Shown: positions 1-5,874 of the stretch, piece by piece
Numbering within the stretch: the stretch's first letter is position 1
Layout: the number at the start of each line of letters is the position of its first letter
NCBI GenBank assembly: GCA_964409675.1
Contig: CAYPEF010000092.1
Span: 1-9,383 of the forward strand
DNA: 9,383 nucleotides
Origin: CAYMDD01 sp964409675
Lineage (GTDB): Bacteria > Pseudomonadota > Alphaproteobacteria > Rickettsiales > SXRF01
Direction: 5' to 3'
The notes under the pieces: model-generated
What the model saw: the letters and a program-made list of their open reading frames with translations, nothing else
Told to the model about the DNA's origin: nothing
The model's database searches: none
Translations under genes and position numbers: made by a program

Positions 1-206
1 CCGGCCAGATCGCCTTCCGCTACTGCCGCGCCGACGGGGCGGTGATCGAGGAAGCCAATCCCAACGGCTCCGCCGGCAATATCGCCGGGATATTCAATGA
101 GAAGAAAAACATATTGGGTATGATGCCGCATCCTGAACGCCATACTGAGATGGTGCTGGGCGGTATTGATGGACAATCCATGTTCAAAGGCTTACTGGCC
201 ATCTAA
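1..206 (+). CDS. purQ: Phosphoribosylformylglycinamidine synthase, glutaminase subunit PurQ (3' end)
   Basis: Only the last 67 codons are in the window; the reading frame begins at base 3 and ends with TAA at 204-206. PurQ is a class I glutamine amidotransferase that releases ammonia from glutamine for PurL in the fourth step of purine synthesis (FGAR to FGAM). The visible part shows the family's C-terminal signature: GQIAFRYC near the start, an EANPNGS turn, then GMMPHPER, whose His and Glu complete the Cys-His-Glu triad. The nucleophilic Cys lies upstream of the window. The tail after PHPER is of normal length, so the 3' end looks intact. No terminator is visible directly downstream. Its partner purL lies 0.7 kb away on the opposite strand, which is odd for two subunits of one enzyme. 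Confidence 0.93.
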   Translation, partial: GQIAFRYCRADGAVIEEANPNGSAGNIAGIFNEKKNILGMMPHPERHTEMVLGGIDGQSMFKGLLAI

Positions 207-324
207 TTATACCCTACGCAGGCGAATTCATGCCAGTGCTAGCACCGACCATAAACCAATCAATATATTGAAATATATAAATATCTTAGTTTTGTTAAAT
301 TTTTTATTTACAGAAAAATAAAAT

Positions 325-344
325 TAGTTAATTATAATTAACTA
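325..344. promoter_or_regulatory. 20-bp perfect palindrome containing a TATAAT -10-like element
   Basis: Bases 325-344 read identically on both strands (half-site TAGTTAATTA). The centre contains TATAAT at 333-338, a perfect -10 hexamer for the + strand, 35 bases before the start codon at 373. The -35 is poor: TTTACA at 307-312 is 20 bases away and TTGTTA at 292-297 is further still. The palindrome sits in the AT-rich gap 207-372 after purQ, which otherwise holds no gene, only AT-rich sequence and a 10-bp palindrome (GTGCTAGCAC, 236-245). It may be an operator over the promoter of the downstream secreted protein. In DNA this AT-rich a chance palindrome is also possible. Confidence 0.4.
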
Positions 345-372
345 TTTATTAACCATACATTGAGATATTTAC

Positions 373-765
373 ATGACGCGCCATTTTCCTTCCCTCTTGC
401 TTTTATGTGCATTTTTAGCAATCGGATTCAACACGCCGTCTTACGCTGCTGATTGCGTATCTCATAACGGCAAGCCAATGATCTCAATTGAAACCGGTAA
501 CCCCGGCAAAAGAGGCCGCCTAAATGACCAAGGAGATAGAATTATCGACCCTCGGAAATGCGGCCTCGCGCCAATCAATCCGCCGATGCCCATTGATTCA
601 CAGCCAGTTCCGGTCGCACCTCCAATCGCGCCTCAGCCTATTCGAGGTGAAATCATTGATTTGCCGATTGCGCCGCCTGTAATGCCTGCAGATGATCAGG
701 ACTTCTTACAGCGCCCACTCGACTTATGCTCCATAATGCGTCTTATTGGGGTACATCTGTGCTGA
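373..765 (+). CDS. Secreted proline-rich small protein, function unknown
   Basis: This 130-residue protein is not one I recognise. Residues 1-25 form a classic Sec signal peptide: basic MTRH, a hydrophobic LLLLCAFLAIGF core, and a cleavage site after SYA. The mature ~105 residues have four cysteines (28, 63, 119, 130), enough for two disulfides in the periplasm. A basic/acidic segment (about 45-62) is followed by a proline-rich stretch (about 65-105) with imperfect PIAPP/PIAPQ repeats, then a short hydrophobic tail ending in Cys. The protein is therefore probably periplasmic or surface-exposed. The ATG at 373 has only a weak upstream GAG, but it gives the perfect signal peptide. Base composition is lower in GC than purL or the genes to the right, and the gene is flanked by AT-rich DNA, which suggests a later insertion beside purQ. 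The coding call is supported by the signal peptide and the downstream terminator. Confidence 0.68.
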   Translation: MTRHFPSLLLLCAFLAIGFNTPSYAADCVSHNGKPMISIETGNPGKRGRLNDQGDRIIDPRKCGLAPINPPMPIDSQPVPVAPPIAPQPIRGEIIDLPIAPPVMPADDQDFLQRPLDLCSIMRLIGVHLC

Positions 766-812
766 GGTGATTTTCTTTATAAATCATTTTGTACATACAG
801 TTTGCCAGACAA

Positions 813-846
813 AAAAACGCGGAACAATCAGTTGTTCCGCGTTTTT
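813..846. terminator. Bidirectional intrinsic terminator
   Basis: A 15-bp perfect inverted repeat (813-827 and 832-846) encloses a TCAG loop. The GC-rich core is CGCGGAAC, and A5 and T5 tracts lie at the outer ends, so it yields a stem plus U-run on both strands. It sits between the convergent secreted-protein gene (ends 765) and purL (ends 908) and can terminate both. A second, weaker inverted repeat (AGCTTA 851-856 with TAAGCT 865-870) lies just beside it. Confidence 0.9.
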
Positions 847-907
847 ATTTAGCTTACATATTGATAAGCTAGCATATCCACATTATACACTACTGAGTTT
901 ATAAAAC

Positions 908-3154
908 TTAATGCGCCATATAGTTGGGCAGGAAATTCTCATGGGCGGTTGTAAGTTGCCTGAGGGAGAGCTGGCCCAGTTCCTTTAGCGTTAGGCTGTC
1001 ACCGCTAGTCTGACCTAAGACGAAAACAGGTACTCCTTCCATTTTCGCCTGAGCAAGAACCTTCTTCATTTTGCTCTCTGCGACATTTAACACATACCGC
1101 CCCTGATCCTCACCGAAAGCAAAGGTAAATGGATTTACATCCTTGGGGAATTCAACCACAGCCCCTACACCACCCATGCACATCTCGGCCAACGCAACCA
1201 GCAAGCCACCATCTGCGATATCATGGCAGGCGGTAACGCAGCCCGCTTTAATCAGGGAGCGTACAAAATCTCCATTGGCGCGCTCGGCGCTTAAATCCAC
1301 CGGCGGCGGCGCGCCTTCTTCGCTGCCTAATATTTCCCGCGCATAGAGCGATGCGCCGAGATGGCCGCGGGTTTCACCCACCAGCAGGATGGTTTCGCCT
1401 GCCTGCGTGAATACGTTGCCGACGCACTTCTGCACGTCCTCCAGCAGCCCAACGCCGCCGATGGCGGGCGTGGGCAACACAGATTTGCCTTCGGTATCGT
1501 TGTATAAAGAGACATTGCCGGAAACCACTGGGTAGTCGAGCGCAAGGCAAGCCTCGCGCATGCCTTGCAGCGCACCCACGATCTGTCCCATCACTTCCGG
1601 CTTTTCCGGGTTGCCGAAATTCAGACAGTTGGTGATGGCGAGCGGAGTTGCGCCCACGGCGGTCAGGTTGCGCCAGGTTTCGGCCACCGCCTGCTTGCCA
1701 CCTTCGAATGGGTCGGCATAGACATAGCGCGGTGTGCAATCGGTCGTGATGGCGAGGGCCTTTTCCGTCGCCTCGCCTGCGTTGTCGCGCACGCGCACCA
1801 CTGCCGCATCGCCGCCGGGGCGGGCGACAGTGTCGCAACCAACCATGTGATCGTATTGCTCCCATATCCAGCGCTTGCTGCACACATCCGGCGAACCAAT
1901 GAGGGTGAGCAGATCCTGCATCACATCGCGGTCCTGCAAGGCAGCGTCGGAGAGGAAGAAGGCCGGGCGCTCAGGGGTTTCGCTCCACGGGCGATCATAG
2001 ACCGGGGCGTCCACCGAGATCGGGGCCACCGGCATGTCGGCCACTACTTCGCCGTGCATGGTGAGCACCAGATGTCCCGTGTCAGTGATTTCACCGATAG
2101 CTGCGAAGGCGAGCTCCCATTTCTCAAAAATTTTGCGCGCCAGTTCCTCTTTTTCCGGCTTCAACACCATCAGCATGCGCTCCTGCGATTCGGAGAGCAT
2201 GATTTCATAGGGCGTCATGCCCGCTTCGCGCATCGGTACCTTGTCGAGGTGCAGCACGATGCCGCAGCCGCCCTTGCCCGCCATTTCGAGGGAAGAGGAG
2301 GTTAAGCCAGCCGCGCCCATGTCCTGGATGGCGACGATGGCATCCGTTTGCATCAATTCCAGGCAGGCTTCGATCAGGAGTTTTTCGGTAAACGGATCGC
2401 CCACCTGCACGGTTGGGCGTTTTTCTTCGGAATCGGCGCTGAACTCGGCGGAGGCCATGGTGGCGCCGTGAATGCCATCCCGTCCCGTCTTGGAGCCGAC
2501 ATACACCACCGTATTGCCGATACCGGCGGCGGCGGAATAGAAAATACGGTCGGCGCTCGCCACGCCCACGGTCATGGCGTTGACTAAAATATTGCCATTA
2601 TAGGACGGGTGGAAAATGCACTCGCCGCCCACGGTGGGCACGCCGACGCAATTGCCGTAAGAGCCGATGCCGGAGACGACGCCGGAAACGAGATGGCGCG
2701 TTTTCGGATGATCGGGACTGCCGAAGCGAAGCGCGTTCATATTCGCCACCGGGCGCGCGCCCATGGTGAATACGTCGCGCAGGATTCCGCCAACACCGGT
2801 AGCCGCCCCTTGGAACGGCTCGATGTAGGAGGGATGGTTGTGCGATTCCATCTTGAAAATCGCCGCCTGCCCGTCACCGATATCAATCACCCCGGCATTC
2901 TCGCCGGGGCCGCAGATCACCCACGGCGCTTCGGTGGGCAGGATGCGCAGCCATTTGCGCGTGGTCTTGTAGGAGCAATGCTCCGACCACATGACGGAGA
3001 AAATGCCGAGCTCCACGAGGTTCGGCTCGCGGCCCATGATGCGGATGGCGTTCTGGTATTCCTCCGGCGTCAGGCCATGCTCGGCAACGATTTCGGGGGT
3101 AATGGAACCCGGTTTCTGGCCGGGTTCCTTAATGGTAGCGGATGGTTTGCTCAT
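908..3154 (-). CDS. purL: Phosphoribosylformylglycinamidine synthase, synthetase subunit PurL
   Basis: PurL converts FGAR to FGAM using ATP and ammonia supplied by PurQ, with PurS as the bridging third subunit in this small-PurL type. The length of ~748 residues fits the family and both halves are present. Visible signatures are SVMWSEHCSYKTTRKWL (catalytic His at about residue 59), the ATP/Mg site ESHNHPS (about 103-109), QDMGAAGL (about 278-285), SGNVSLYN, and CHDIADGGL (about 643-651) in the second AIRS-like half. The start at 3154 is chosen over an in-frame ATG two codons earlier (3160): AGGA lies 5 nt before the 3154 ATG, but directly abuts the 3160 one. The gene starts about 30 nt after the stop of the upstream iron-permease gene, with no terminator or clear promoter between, so it is probably co-transcribed from the Fur-controlled promoter. 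It ends at the bidirectional terminator. I see no frameshift or missing motif. Confidence 0.96.
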   Translation of the reverse strand: MSKPSATIKEPGQKPGSITPEIVAEHGLTPEEYQNAIRIMGREPNLVELGIFSVMWSEHCSYKTTRKWLRILPTEAPWVICGPGENAGVIDIGDGQAAIFKMESHNHPSYIEPFQGAATGVGGILRDVFTMGARPVANMNALRFGSPDHPKTRHLVSGVVSGIGSYGNCVGVPTVGGECIFHPSYNGNILVNAMTVGVASADRIFYSAAAGIGNTVVYVGSKTGRDGIHGATMASAEFSADSEEKRPTVQVGDPFTEKLLIEACLELMQTDAIVAIQDMGAAGLTSSSLEMAGKGGCGIVLHLDKVPMREAGMTPYEIMLSESQERMLMVLKPEKEELARKIFEKWELAFAAIGEITDTGHLVLTMHGEVVADMPVAPISVDAPVYDRPWSETPERPAFFLSDAALQDRDVMQDLLTLIGSPDVCSKRWIWEQYDHMVGCDTVARPGGDAAVVRVRDNAGEATEKALAITTDCTPRYVYADPFEGGKQAVAETWRNLTAVGATPLAITNCLNFGNPEKPEVMGQIVGALQGMREACLALDYPVVSGNVSLYNDTEGKSVLPTPAIGGVGLLEDVQKCVGNVFTQAGETILLVGETRGHLGASLYAREILGSEEGAPPPVDLSAERANGDFVRSLIKAGCVTACHDIADGGLLVALAEMCMGGVGAVVEFPKDVNPFTFAFGEDQGRYVLNVAESKMKKVLAQAKMEGVPVFVLGQTSGDSLTLKELGQLSLRQLTTAHENFLPNYMAH

Positions 3155-3184
3155 ATCCATCCTGTTAATCCGAAAAACCGCTTT

Positions 3185-4735
3185 TTACAACGGAAATTCA
3201 TACTCCAGGTTCAGCTTGACCGTATGGTCCTGCGCGGACTGGGAAATACCGAGCAGGTAGCCCAGCTCATACTTCACCCCGGGCACATACGGGAGGCTTC
3301 CAAACAGTACCGGGCCGAAACGATGCTGCTGGGCGTTATAATCGCCGGTATGCTTAATTTCGTTCCAGTTGCCGAAATATTCAACTCCTAAGCTGGTGCG
3401 CTCGCCCACCGCGTAGGCTGAACGCCAAGAGAAGTTAAATTCGGTGGAGCCGGAGCGGTGCTCGCCCACCTCGCGCTCCAGGCCGATATTGGCGGTGTGG
3501 ACGAAGCGGTTAATGGTTTTTTCCAGCAGCAGCTTGCCCGAAAGTTCATCCGCTCCGCCGGCCTCGTGCGAGCGCTCATATTCCACCAGCCCGCCCGCAT
3601 CCAGCCAGTACTGGCCGGGTTCGGTGAACTGGAACAGGTTTTCCCATTCGGTGGCGGTGTATTGATAGCCGTGACCCTGCTCCTTTTCCAGCTCGCCGTA
3701 AATCTCGCTGAACCACCACGGGGTGAAGCCGTAGCCGACGCCGAGCTTATGCTGGCGGAACAGGTCAGTGCCGCTGCGGTGGTCGAAATCGACGCGGTTG
3801 CGCGATTCTACTTCCAGCATGCGGTATTCCACGCGCGGCGAATAAATCTTGAAATCGGCTTTGGCCGGCTCGGCCTGCGCGAAGATTGCCACGGCGGTGA
3901 GCGCCACAACGGCAGAAGCAGCAGGGCGTAATGTTTTCTTTTTTATTATTCGTTCCAGCACAAGTATTACTCCTAAAGTTACAAGATAAAAACACAGTTG
4001 CATGCCTGACGGGCGCTCGGTATAGCCCAGGAGCGCATGCAGTATCCGCCCAAGGGCGGAGGATTGCGACAGCAGCGCCGAGCTGTCCCACAGCACCGGC
4101 ACCAGCTCCGGCAGCAGCCCGGCAGCCACGAAAAACCCGGCGGCCTGCGCGGAAATGCCGCAGGCGAGCAGGATCAGCAGGCCGCTGGTGACGGCGAAGA
4201 AATGCTTCACCGGGATGCGCAGCAGGCCGAAATACATGAGAACCCCGACCACTGCCGCCGTCGCACCGCCCGCCAGCCCGCCTATGGCCACGCTCACGGC
4301 GCTCTCCTGCCCGCTGCTGACGATGCCATAGAGAAACAGCGCTATCTCCGCCCCCTCGCGCCACATGGCAAGACTTACCACCACCGCCAGCGCGTATAGC
4401 GGCTTCACCCCGTCGCGCACTTCATGGCCGACGCGCTTGAGATGCTGCGCCATTTCGCGCCCATGCCGCTGCATCCATATCACCGTCCAGCCGATCATCA
4501 GCACGGCAATCAGCAGGATCACGCCGTTGAAGATTTCCTGCCCTGAGCCCTCCAGCGAGGAAGCGATGCTGTCGGCGAAGACCGCCACCAGCAACGCACC
4601 CATTACACCGCCCAGCAGCCCCAGCCCCACCCAGCGGTTGCGCCCGGGCAGGCCGCGCGTGGCGGCCATGATGATGCTCAGGATAATCGCGATTTCCAGC
4701 ACCTCGCGGAAGGTGATGATGGCGGCAGAGAACAT
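3185..4735 (-). CDS. FTR1-family iron permease fused in frame to an outer-membrane-like beta-barrel protein
   Basis: Residues 1-260 are an FTR1/EfeU-type iron permease of the inner membrane. About seven membrane helices are visible, with the two iron-binding motifs REVLE (10-14) and REGAE (126-130). Residues 259-293 look like a complete Sec signal peptide: LERIIKKK, a hydrophobic Ala/Val core, and EPAKA before Asp294. Residues 294-516 are rich in alternating aromatic/polar strands (VGYGFTPWWFSEIYGE, the end LNLEYEF) and look like an outer-membrane beta-barrel. No stop separates the parts. I chose ATG 4735 because the protein then begins FSAAIITFREVLE as FTR1 proteins do; a longer frame back to 4804 would overlap the cupredoxin gene. 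The start lies 4 nt after the cupredoxin stop with no clear SD, suggesting translational coupling. FTR1 plus cupredoxin matches the FtrB-FtrC pair of ferrous-iron uptake systems. The fusion may be real, or two genes that lost a stop through mutation or assembly error. Confidence 0.85.
   Translation of the reverse strand: MFSAAIITFREVLEIAIILSIIMAATRGLPGRNRWVGLGLLGGVMGALLVAVFADSIASSLEGSGQEIFNGVILLIAVLMIGWTVIWMQRHGREMAQHLKRVGHEVRDGVKPLYALAVVVSLAMWREGAEIALFLYGIVSSGQESAVSVAIGGLAGGATAAVVGVLMYFGLLRIPVKHFFAVTSGLLILLACGISAQAAGFFVAAGLLPELVPVLWDSSALLSQSSALGRILHALLGYTERPSGMQLCFYLVTLGVILVLERIIKKKTLRPAASAVVALTAVAIFAQAEPAKADFKIYSPRVEYRMLEVESRNRVDFDHRSGTDLFRQHKLGVGYGFTPWWFSEIYGELEKEQGHGYQYTATEWENLFQFTEPGQYWLDAGGLVEYERSHEAGGADELSGKLLLEKTINRFVHTANIGLEREVGEHRSGSTEFNFSWRSAYAVGERTSLGVEYFGNWNEIKHTGDYNAQQHRFGPVLFGSLPYVPGVKYELGYLLGISQSAQDHTVKLNLEYEFPL
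3959..3974 (-). promoter_or_regulatory. Internal ribosome-binding site and GTG start for the beta-barrel part
   Basis: Inside the fused frame, the minus strand carries AGGAG (3974-3970), then 8 nt, then an in-frame GTG (3961-3959). Starting there gives a 258-residue protein (3185-3961) with its own 35-residue signal peptide and a mature barrel of 223 residues. The surrounding codons (TTA, GTA, ATA ATA AAA AAG AAA) are AT-rich, unlike the GC-rich codons on either side, and resemble an ordinary gene junction. The barrel may therefore be made separately as well as, or instead of, in fusion. Confidence 0.6.
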
Positions 4736-4739
4736 GGGC

Positions 4740-5066
4740 TTATTTGACCACCAGCACACCTTGCGCGGTTTTTTCGTGGAATTCGTCGAAGAATTTATAT
4801 TCACCGGCCTTCAGCGGCCCGAGCTTGACGGTAATGGTTTTATTGCCGCCAACCACTTTCTCGCGGTTCAGCTCATGGCTTTCAAATTCGGCGGGGGTGG
4901 AGTCCATGTTTTCCACCACCAGCTCGAACTTGGTATCGGCAGGCGCTTCAACGCGGGCGGGCACGAACTGGTGATCTTTCAGCTGCACCTTGATGGAAAC
5001 CGGCGCATCGGCCAGCGCAGGCACGGCAATCAAGGCGGCAATGAGAGGCATCAACAAACGGCGCAT
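4740..5066 (-). CDS. Periplasmic cupredoxin-like protein, partner of the FTR1 permease (FtrB-like)
   Basis: This 108-residue protein has a signal peptide (residues 1-19: MRRLL, a hydrophobic core, PALA before Asp20) and a single cupredoxin-type beta-sandwich. The C-terminal pattern LKAGEYKFFDEFHEKTAQGVLVV is typical of the cupredoxin domains that accompany FTR1 permeases. In FtrABCD-type systems this protein is thought to help oxidise or hand over Fe(II) in the periplasm before import. No Cys is present, so a classical type 1 blue copper site is not expected. Candidate metal ligands are Met54, Glu60, His64, Glu65 and His97. It is the first gene of the minus-strand block, has a strong AAGGAG 5 nt before the ATG, and lies 28 nt from a Fur box. 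The family call is good; the exact role is inferred from the permease directly downstream. Confidence 0.86.
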   Translation of the reverse strand: MRRLLMPLIAALIAVPALADAPVSIKVQLKDHQFVPARVEAPADTKFELVVENMDSTPAEFESHELNREKVVGGNKTITVKLGPLKAGEYKFFDEFHEKTAQGVLVVK

Positions 5067-5093
5067 AAGAACTCCTTAGATAGAAGGCTAGTT

Positions 5094-5112
5094 GATAATG
5101 ATTCTCATTTTC
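5094..5112. promoter_or_regulatory. Fur box (iron-responsive operator)
   Basis: GATAATGATTCTCATTTTC matches the classical 19-bp E. coli Fur consensus GATAATGATAATCATTATC at 16 of 19 positions and contains the inverted repeat AATGA-TTC-TCATT. It lies between the proposed -10 and the cupredoxin start, where a bound repressor would block transcription when iron is plentiful. A weaker related sequence (TTGAATCGCATTCTCAA, 5143-5159) lies just upstream of the -35 and could be a second contact site. Some alphaproteobacteria use Irr or RirA rather than Fur for iron control, so the actual regulator is inferred. Confidence 0.75.
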
Positions 5113-5139
5113 TTTAGCAGCGCGGCAGTGACCGGTCAA
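5111..5139 (-). promoter_or_regulatory. Promoter of the cupredoxin-FTR1-(purL) block
   Basis: On the minus strand, TTGACC (5139-5134, five of six consensus bases) is followed after 17 nt by TAAAGA (5116-5111, three of six). The -35 and spacing are good and the -10 weak. It overlaps the Fur box at its downstream end, as expected of a Fur-repressed promoter, and would give a leader of about 40 nt. Confidence 0.45.
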
Positions 5140-5167
5140 GCATTGAATCGCATTCTCAACTCCTCAT

Positions 5168-5223
5168 CGTGCCGCAAGGCACGAAGTCCACCTTGATTTT
5201 CGTCAACTTCGCGGGAATCCGCG
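5168..5223. other. Cluster of small hairpins between the Fur promoter and bolA
   Basis: Three inverted repeats lie close together: CGTGCC-GCAA-GGCACG (5168-5183, a 6-bp stem with a GNRA tetraloop), TTGA-TTTTCG-TCAA (5193-5206), and CGCGG-GAAT-CCGCG (5210-5223). None is followed by a T-run, so none is an obvious terminator. They lie 55-110 nt before bolA and could be a structured 5' leader if bolA transcription starts upstream, or simply an insulating spacer. The rest of the gap 5160-5278 shows nothing convincing: a TTGCAA at 5225-5230 lacks a good -10. Confidence 0.35.
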
Positions 5224-5278
5224 CTTGCAATTGTGTATGTGCTCCGCCATGTATCAGCTATTGGAATAAAGGAAACCC

Positions 5279-5509
5279 ATGCCCCTACCCGCCGCCGATA
5301 TTGAACGCATGATCCGCACCGCCTTCCCGGGCGCCGAGGTGCGGCTGGAAGACCTCGCCGGCGATAACGACCACTATCGCCTGACCGTAATCTCCGAAGC
5401 CTTCCGCGGCAAAACCCGCGTAGCGCAGCACCGCATGGTGTTCGACGCGCTGGAAGGCAAGATGGGCGCGGAGCTGCACGCGCTGGCGCTTTCCACCTCC
5501 GCCCCCTGA
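5279..5509 (+). CDS. BolA family protein
   Basis: The 76-residue protein has the full small BolA/IbaG-type fold. An N-terminal helix (ADIERMIRTAFPGAEV) is followed by DHYRLTVISEAFRGK, then the QHRMVFDAL helix-start that corresponds to the usual RHR-V motif, and ELHALALST at the end. His32, His51 and His67 are candidate cluster ligands or contacts. BolA proteins pair with CGFS monothiol glutaredoxins to hold a [2Fe-2S] cluster and act in iron-sulfur delivery and iron sensing; several are also DNA-binding. The CGFS glutaredoxin gene follows 26 nt downstream, so the two are almost certainly co-transcribed and work together. AAAGGA sits about 6 nt before the ATG. The N-terminus is short, as in the IbaG/YrbA type rather than the longer E. 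coli BolA. Confidence 0.92.
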   Translation: MPLPAADIERMIRTAFPGAEVRLEDLAGDNDHYRLTVISEAFRGKTRVAQHRMVFDALEGKMGAELHALALSTSAP

Positions 5510-5535
5510 TTTATCTACCCAAGAAGGATACCAAT

Positions 5536-5874
5536 ATGACCGACAATCCCATCTTCGACATCATCCGCAAAGACATCAACGAAAACGATGTTGTGCTGTA
5601 CATGAAAGGCAGCAAGAAAATCCCGCAATGCGGTTTCTCCGCCACCGTGGCGCAGGTGCTGGAGCGCGTGGGCGTGAAGGACTACAAGGACATCAACGTG
5701 CTGGCCGACGCGGAAATCCGCGAAGGCATCAAGCAATTCTCCAACTGGCCGACCATCCCACAGCTTTATGTCAAAGGCGAATTCATCGGCGGCTGCGATA
5801 TTGTGCGAGAGATGTTCCAGAGCGGGGATCTACAGGCGCTGCTGAAGGAAAAAGGCGTGGCGACGGCGGCCTAG
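5536..5874 (+). CDS. grxD: Monothiol glutaredoxin, CGFS type (Grx4/GrxD)
   Basis: This 112-residue protein is a complete single-domain monothiol glutaredoxin of the cytoplasm. Visible signatures are YMKG (22-25, with the conserved glutathione-contacting Lys24), the active site CGFS (32-35), WPTIPQLYVKGEFIGG (71-86) with the cis-proline, and GGCD (85-88). Such proteins bind a glutathione-ligated [2Fe-2S] cluster, alone or with BolA, and pass it to target proteins rather than acting as strong reductants. An AGAAGGA lies 7 nt before the ATG. It is the second gene of the bolA-grxD pair. Its stop codon (TAG, 5872-5874) overlaps the stop of the opposing antitoxin gene, and no terminator separates them, so the two transcripts must overlap. 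Confidence 0.96.
   Translation: MTDNPIFDIIRKDINENDVVLYMKGSKKIPQCGFSATVAQVLERVGVKDYKDINVLADAEIREGIKQFSNWPTIPQLYVKGEFIGGCDIVREMFQSGDLQALLKEKGVATAA

Noticed and set aside
236..245. GTGCTAGCAC palindrome after purQ as a terminator or operator.
   Set aside because: It is only 10 bp, with no loop and no T-run; too little to call.
847..907. TATAAT-like sequence and the AGCTTA/TAAGCT repeat downstream of purL as a promoter or small RNA.
   Set aside because: There is no -35 at proper spacing and it points straight into a terminator; probably just AT-rich spacer.
3155..3184. AAAAAGCGGTTTTT near the permease stop as a terminator before purL.
   Set aside because: The possible stem is only A-T pairs, so it would not terminate.
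1565..3391. Long plus-strand frames (1565-2305 and 2609-3391) opposite purL.
   Set aside because: They lie antisense to a fully conserved purL, have His/Arg/Ala-rich composition typical of GC-rich shadows, and show no recognisable motif.
4736..4804. Longer N-terminus of the iron permease starting at 4804.
   Set aside because: It would overlap the end of the cupredoxin gene by 65 bases and add polar residues foreign to FTR1, which begins near FREVLE.
4365..5117. 250-codon plus-strand frame opposite the permease and cupredoxin.
   Set aside because: It is antisense to two recognisable genes, crosses the Fur box, and has no domain signature.
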